Of a DNA stretch of 32,146 nt, positions 29,980-32,146 are shown one piece after another. Each line of letters starts with the position of its first letter. Within the stretch, counting starts at the first letter, position 1. The position numbers and the translations under genes were made by a program. Under the pieces are notes generated by a model. The model saw nothing but the letters and a program-made list of their open reading frames with translations. It was not told the origin of the DNA and did no database searches. Source of the DNA: Mesostigma viride (taxonomy: Eukaryota; Streptophyta; Mesostigmatophyceae; Mesostigmatales; Mesostigmataceae); assembly GCA_009746045.1 (NCBI GenBank), contig RPFO01000276.1, forward strand, positions 4,398,207-4,430,352, given 5' to 3'.

Positions 29980-32146
29980 CCATGGGAGCCTGAATCCTCA
30001 TCATTTACTATTCCTTGACATCCATGTACGTAGGCCAGCCATGATGACACCAATGGAGCCTGAATCCTCTTCATTTTCTTAATGAGAGGATTCAGGTTAC
30101 ATAAATGCCAACCATGTAGGTAGACAAGCCATGATGACACCATGGGAGCCTGAATCCTCATCATTTACTATTCCTTGACATCCATGTACGTAGGCCAGCC
30201 ATGGAGACACCATGGGAGCCTGAATCCTCCTCATTAATTACATAAATGCCAACCATGTACGTAGACAAGCCATATGACCCCATGGGAGCCTGAATCCTCA
30301 TCATTAATTACATAAATGCCATCCATGTAAGTAGACGGGCCATGATGACACCATGGGAGCCTGAATCCTCCTCATTAATTACATAAATGCCAACCATGTA
30401 CGTAGACAAGCCATGATGACACCATGGGAGCCTGAATCCTCATCATTAATTACATAAATGCCATCCATGTACGTAGACGGGCCATGATGACACCATGGGA
30501 GCCTGAATCCTCATCATTAATTACATAAATGCCATTCATGTACGTAGGCCAGCCATGGAGACACCATGGGAGCCTGAATCCTCATCATAATTACATACAT
30601 GCCAACAATGTAGTAGGCCAGCCATGATGACACCATGGGAGCCTGAATCCTCATCATTTTTTTTCTGAGACATCCATGTACGTAGGCCAGCCATGATGAC
30701 ACCATGGGAGCCTGAATCCTCATCATTTTTTTTCTGAGACATCCATGTACGTAGGCCAGCCATGATGACACCATGGAGCCTGAATCCTCATCATTAAATA
30801 CATACATGCCATCCATGTACGTAGACAGGCCATGACATCTGACACCATGGGAGCCTGAATCCTCATCATTTACTATTCCTTGACATCCATGTACGTAGAC
30901 GGGCCATGATGACACCATGGGAGCCTGAATCCTCTTCATTTTTTTTTCTTTGACATCCATGTACATACGTAGGCCAGCCATGATGACACCAATGGAGCCT
31001 GAATCCTCATCATTAATTACATACATTAAATGCCATGATCATCAATGACCCCATGGGAGCCTGAATCCTCATCATTAAATAACATAAATGCCACGGTCCA
31101 TGTACGTAGACGGGCCATGATGACACCAATGGAGCCTGAATCCTCATCATTAATTACATAAATGCCAACCATGTACATACACGGGCAATGATGACACCAT
31201 GGGAGCCTGAATCCTCATCATTAATTACATAAATGCCAACCATGTACGTAGGCCAGCCATGATGACACTATGGGAGCCTGAATCCTCATCATTCATTTCA
31301 TACATGCCAACAACACGTAGACGGGCCATAATGACACCACGGGAGCCTGAATCCTCATCATTTTTTTTTCTTTGACATCCTGTACGTAGGCCAGCCATGA
31401 TGACACCATGGGAGCCTGAATCCTCATCATTTTTTTTCTGAGACATCCATGTACGTAGGCCAGCCATGATGACACCATGGGGAGCCTGAATCCTCATCAT
31501 TAAATACATACATGCCATCCATGTACGTAGACAGGCCATGATGACACCATGGGAGCCTGAATCCTCATCATTTACTATTCCTTGACATCCATGTACGTAG
31601 ACGGGCCATGATGACACCATGGGAGCCTGAATCCTCATCATTTTTTTCTTTGACATCCATGTACATACGTAGGCCAGCCATGATGACACCAATGGAGCCT
31701 GAATCCTCATCATTAATTACATACATAAATGCCAACCATGTACATACACGGGCAATGATGACACCAATGGAGCCTGAATCCTCATCATTAATTACATAAA
31801 TGGCAACCATGACATACACGGGCAATGATGACACCATGGGAGCCTGAATCCTCATCATTTTTTTTTTCTTTGACATCCATGTACATACGTAGGCCAGCCA
31901 TGATGACACCAATGGAGCCTGAATCCTCATCATTAATTACATACATGCCATCCATGTACGTAGACAAGCCAGATGACCCCATGGGAGCCTGAATCCTCAT
32001 CATTAATTACATACATGCCATCCATGTACCGTAGACAGGCCATGATGGACACCATGGGAGCCTGAATCCTCATCATTTACTATTCCTTGACATCCATGTA
32101 CGTAGGCCAGCCATGGAGACACCATGGAGCCTGAATCTCCTCATTA
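29980..32146. repeat. ~70-bp satellite array, right block (continues past the window)
   Basis: The array resumes at CCATGGGAGCC directly after the LTR element. Diagnostic variants show long shared blocks with the left array: the GTAAGTAG variant near 30330 matches one near 25860, and the order of spacer types from about 30640 to the end matches about 23840-25550. This block carries more one-base indels than the left block. It runs off the window end. Confidence 0.95.
30059..30096. repeat. Micro-inversion inside a satellite unit
   Basis: CCTGAATCCTCTTCATT (30059-30075) is followed after five bases by AATGAGAGGATTCAGG (30081-30096), nearly its reverse complement. The normal spacer start is missing here. 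Copying back on the opposite strand during replication would give this pattern. Confidence 0.75.

Noticed and set aside
23440-32146. CRISPR-like array of conserved core and variable spacers
   Set aside because: Spacers fall into a handful of recurring types, are not unique, and the context is eukaryotic with no cas genes. It is satellite DNA.

Overview
The window reads as nuclear DNA of a eukaryotic alga that keeps a plastid peptidoglycan pathway. The one recognisable host gene is an intron-containing murA (UDP-N-acetylglucosamine enolpyruvyl transferase, 2578-4843, + strand) with a long, Ser/Ala/Thr-rich, transit-peptide-like N-terminus. The introns have GT...AG borders. Most of the rest is mobile or repetitive DNA. 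A prasinophyte or streptophyte green alga, or a glaucophyte, would fit; the species cannot be fixed from sequence alone. Layout: 1-2577 is gene-free and holds a nearly perfect 500-bp palindrome made of two inverted copies of a MITE-like element, a 20-bp-period array of CCACGTGG boxes, and a cluster of inverted GTCGGGGTA repeats. murA follows. From 5845 to 10535 (- strand) lies a nearly complete APE-type non-LTR retrotransposon (ORF1, then endonuclease and reverse transcriptase), broken only by one-base shifts at G/C homopolymers. From about 10659 to 15377 are a 3'-tail fragment, a deleted ORF2 fragment and a long decayed second copy of the same family. All three preserved 3' tails carry a stem-loop whose stem is kept by compensatory changes. 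From 16031 to 19516 (- strand) is a two-intron gene for a transposase-like protein of about 1,050 residues that I cannot assign to a named superfamily. Three tandem monomers of about 230 bp lie immediately upstream of it, each with two GGCCGGC palindromic boxes; one more box sits in its second intron. From 20385 onward come an AT-rich tract, a gene-free stretch with a chain of hairpins (22099-22368), a 30-bp minisatellite (22391-23165), and a satellite with a unit of about 70 bp (23440 to the window end). The satellite is interrupted by a very young non-autonomous LTR retrotransposon (27511-29979) with a 5-bp target duplication CCATG. Each LTR contains, within 190 bp, nine short hairpins with a constant T(T/A)GTT loop and different but complementary stems, plus one hairpin with a GTGT loop. 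I regard this array as the strongest candidate for an undescribed element in the window. The genes do not form an operon or pathway: one housekeeping plastid gene sits among several generations of transposons and satellite DNA. Long open frames through the minisatellite and satellite are by-products of repeat periods near multiples of three and are not annotated as genes.
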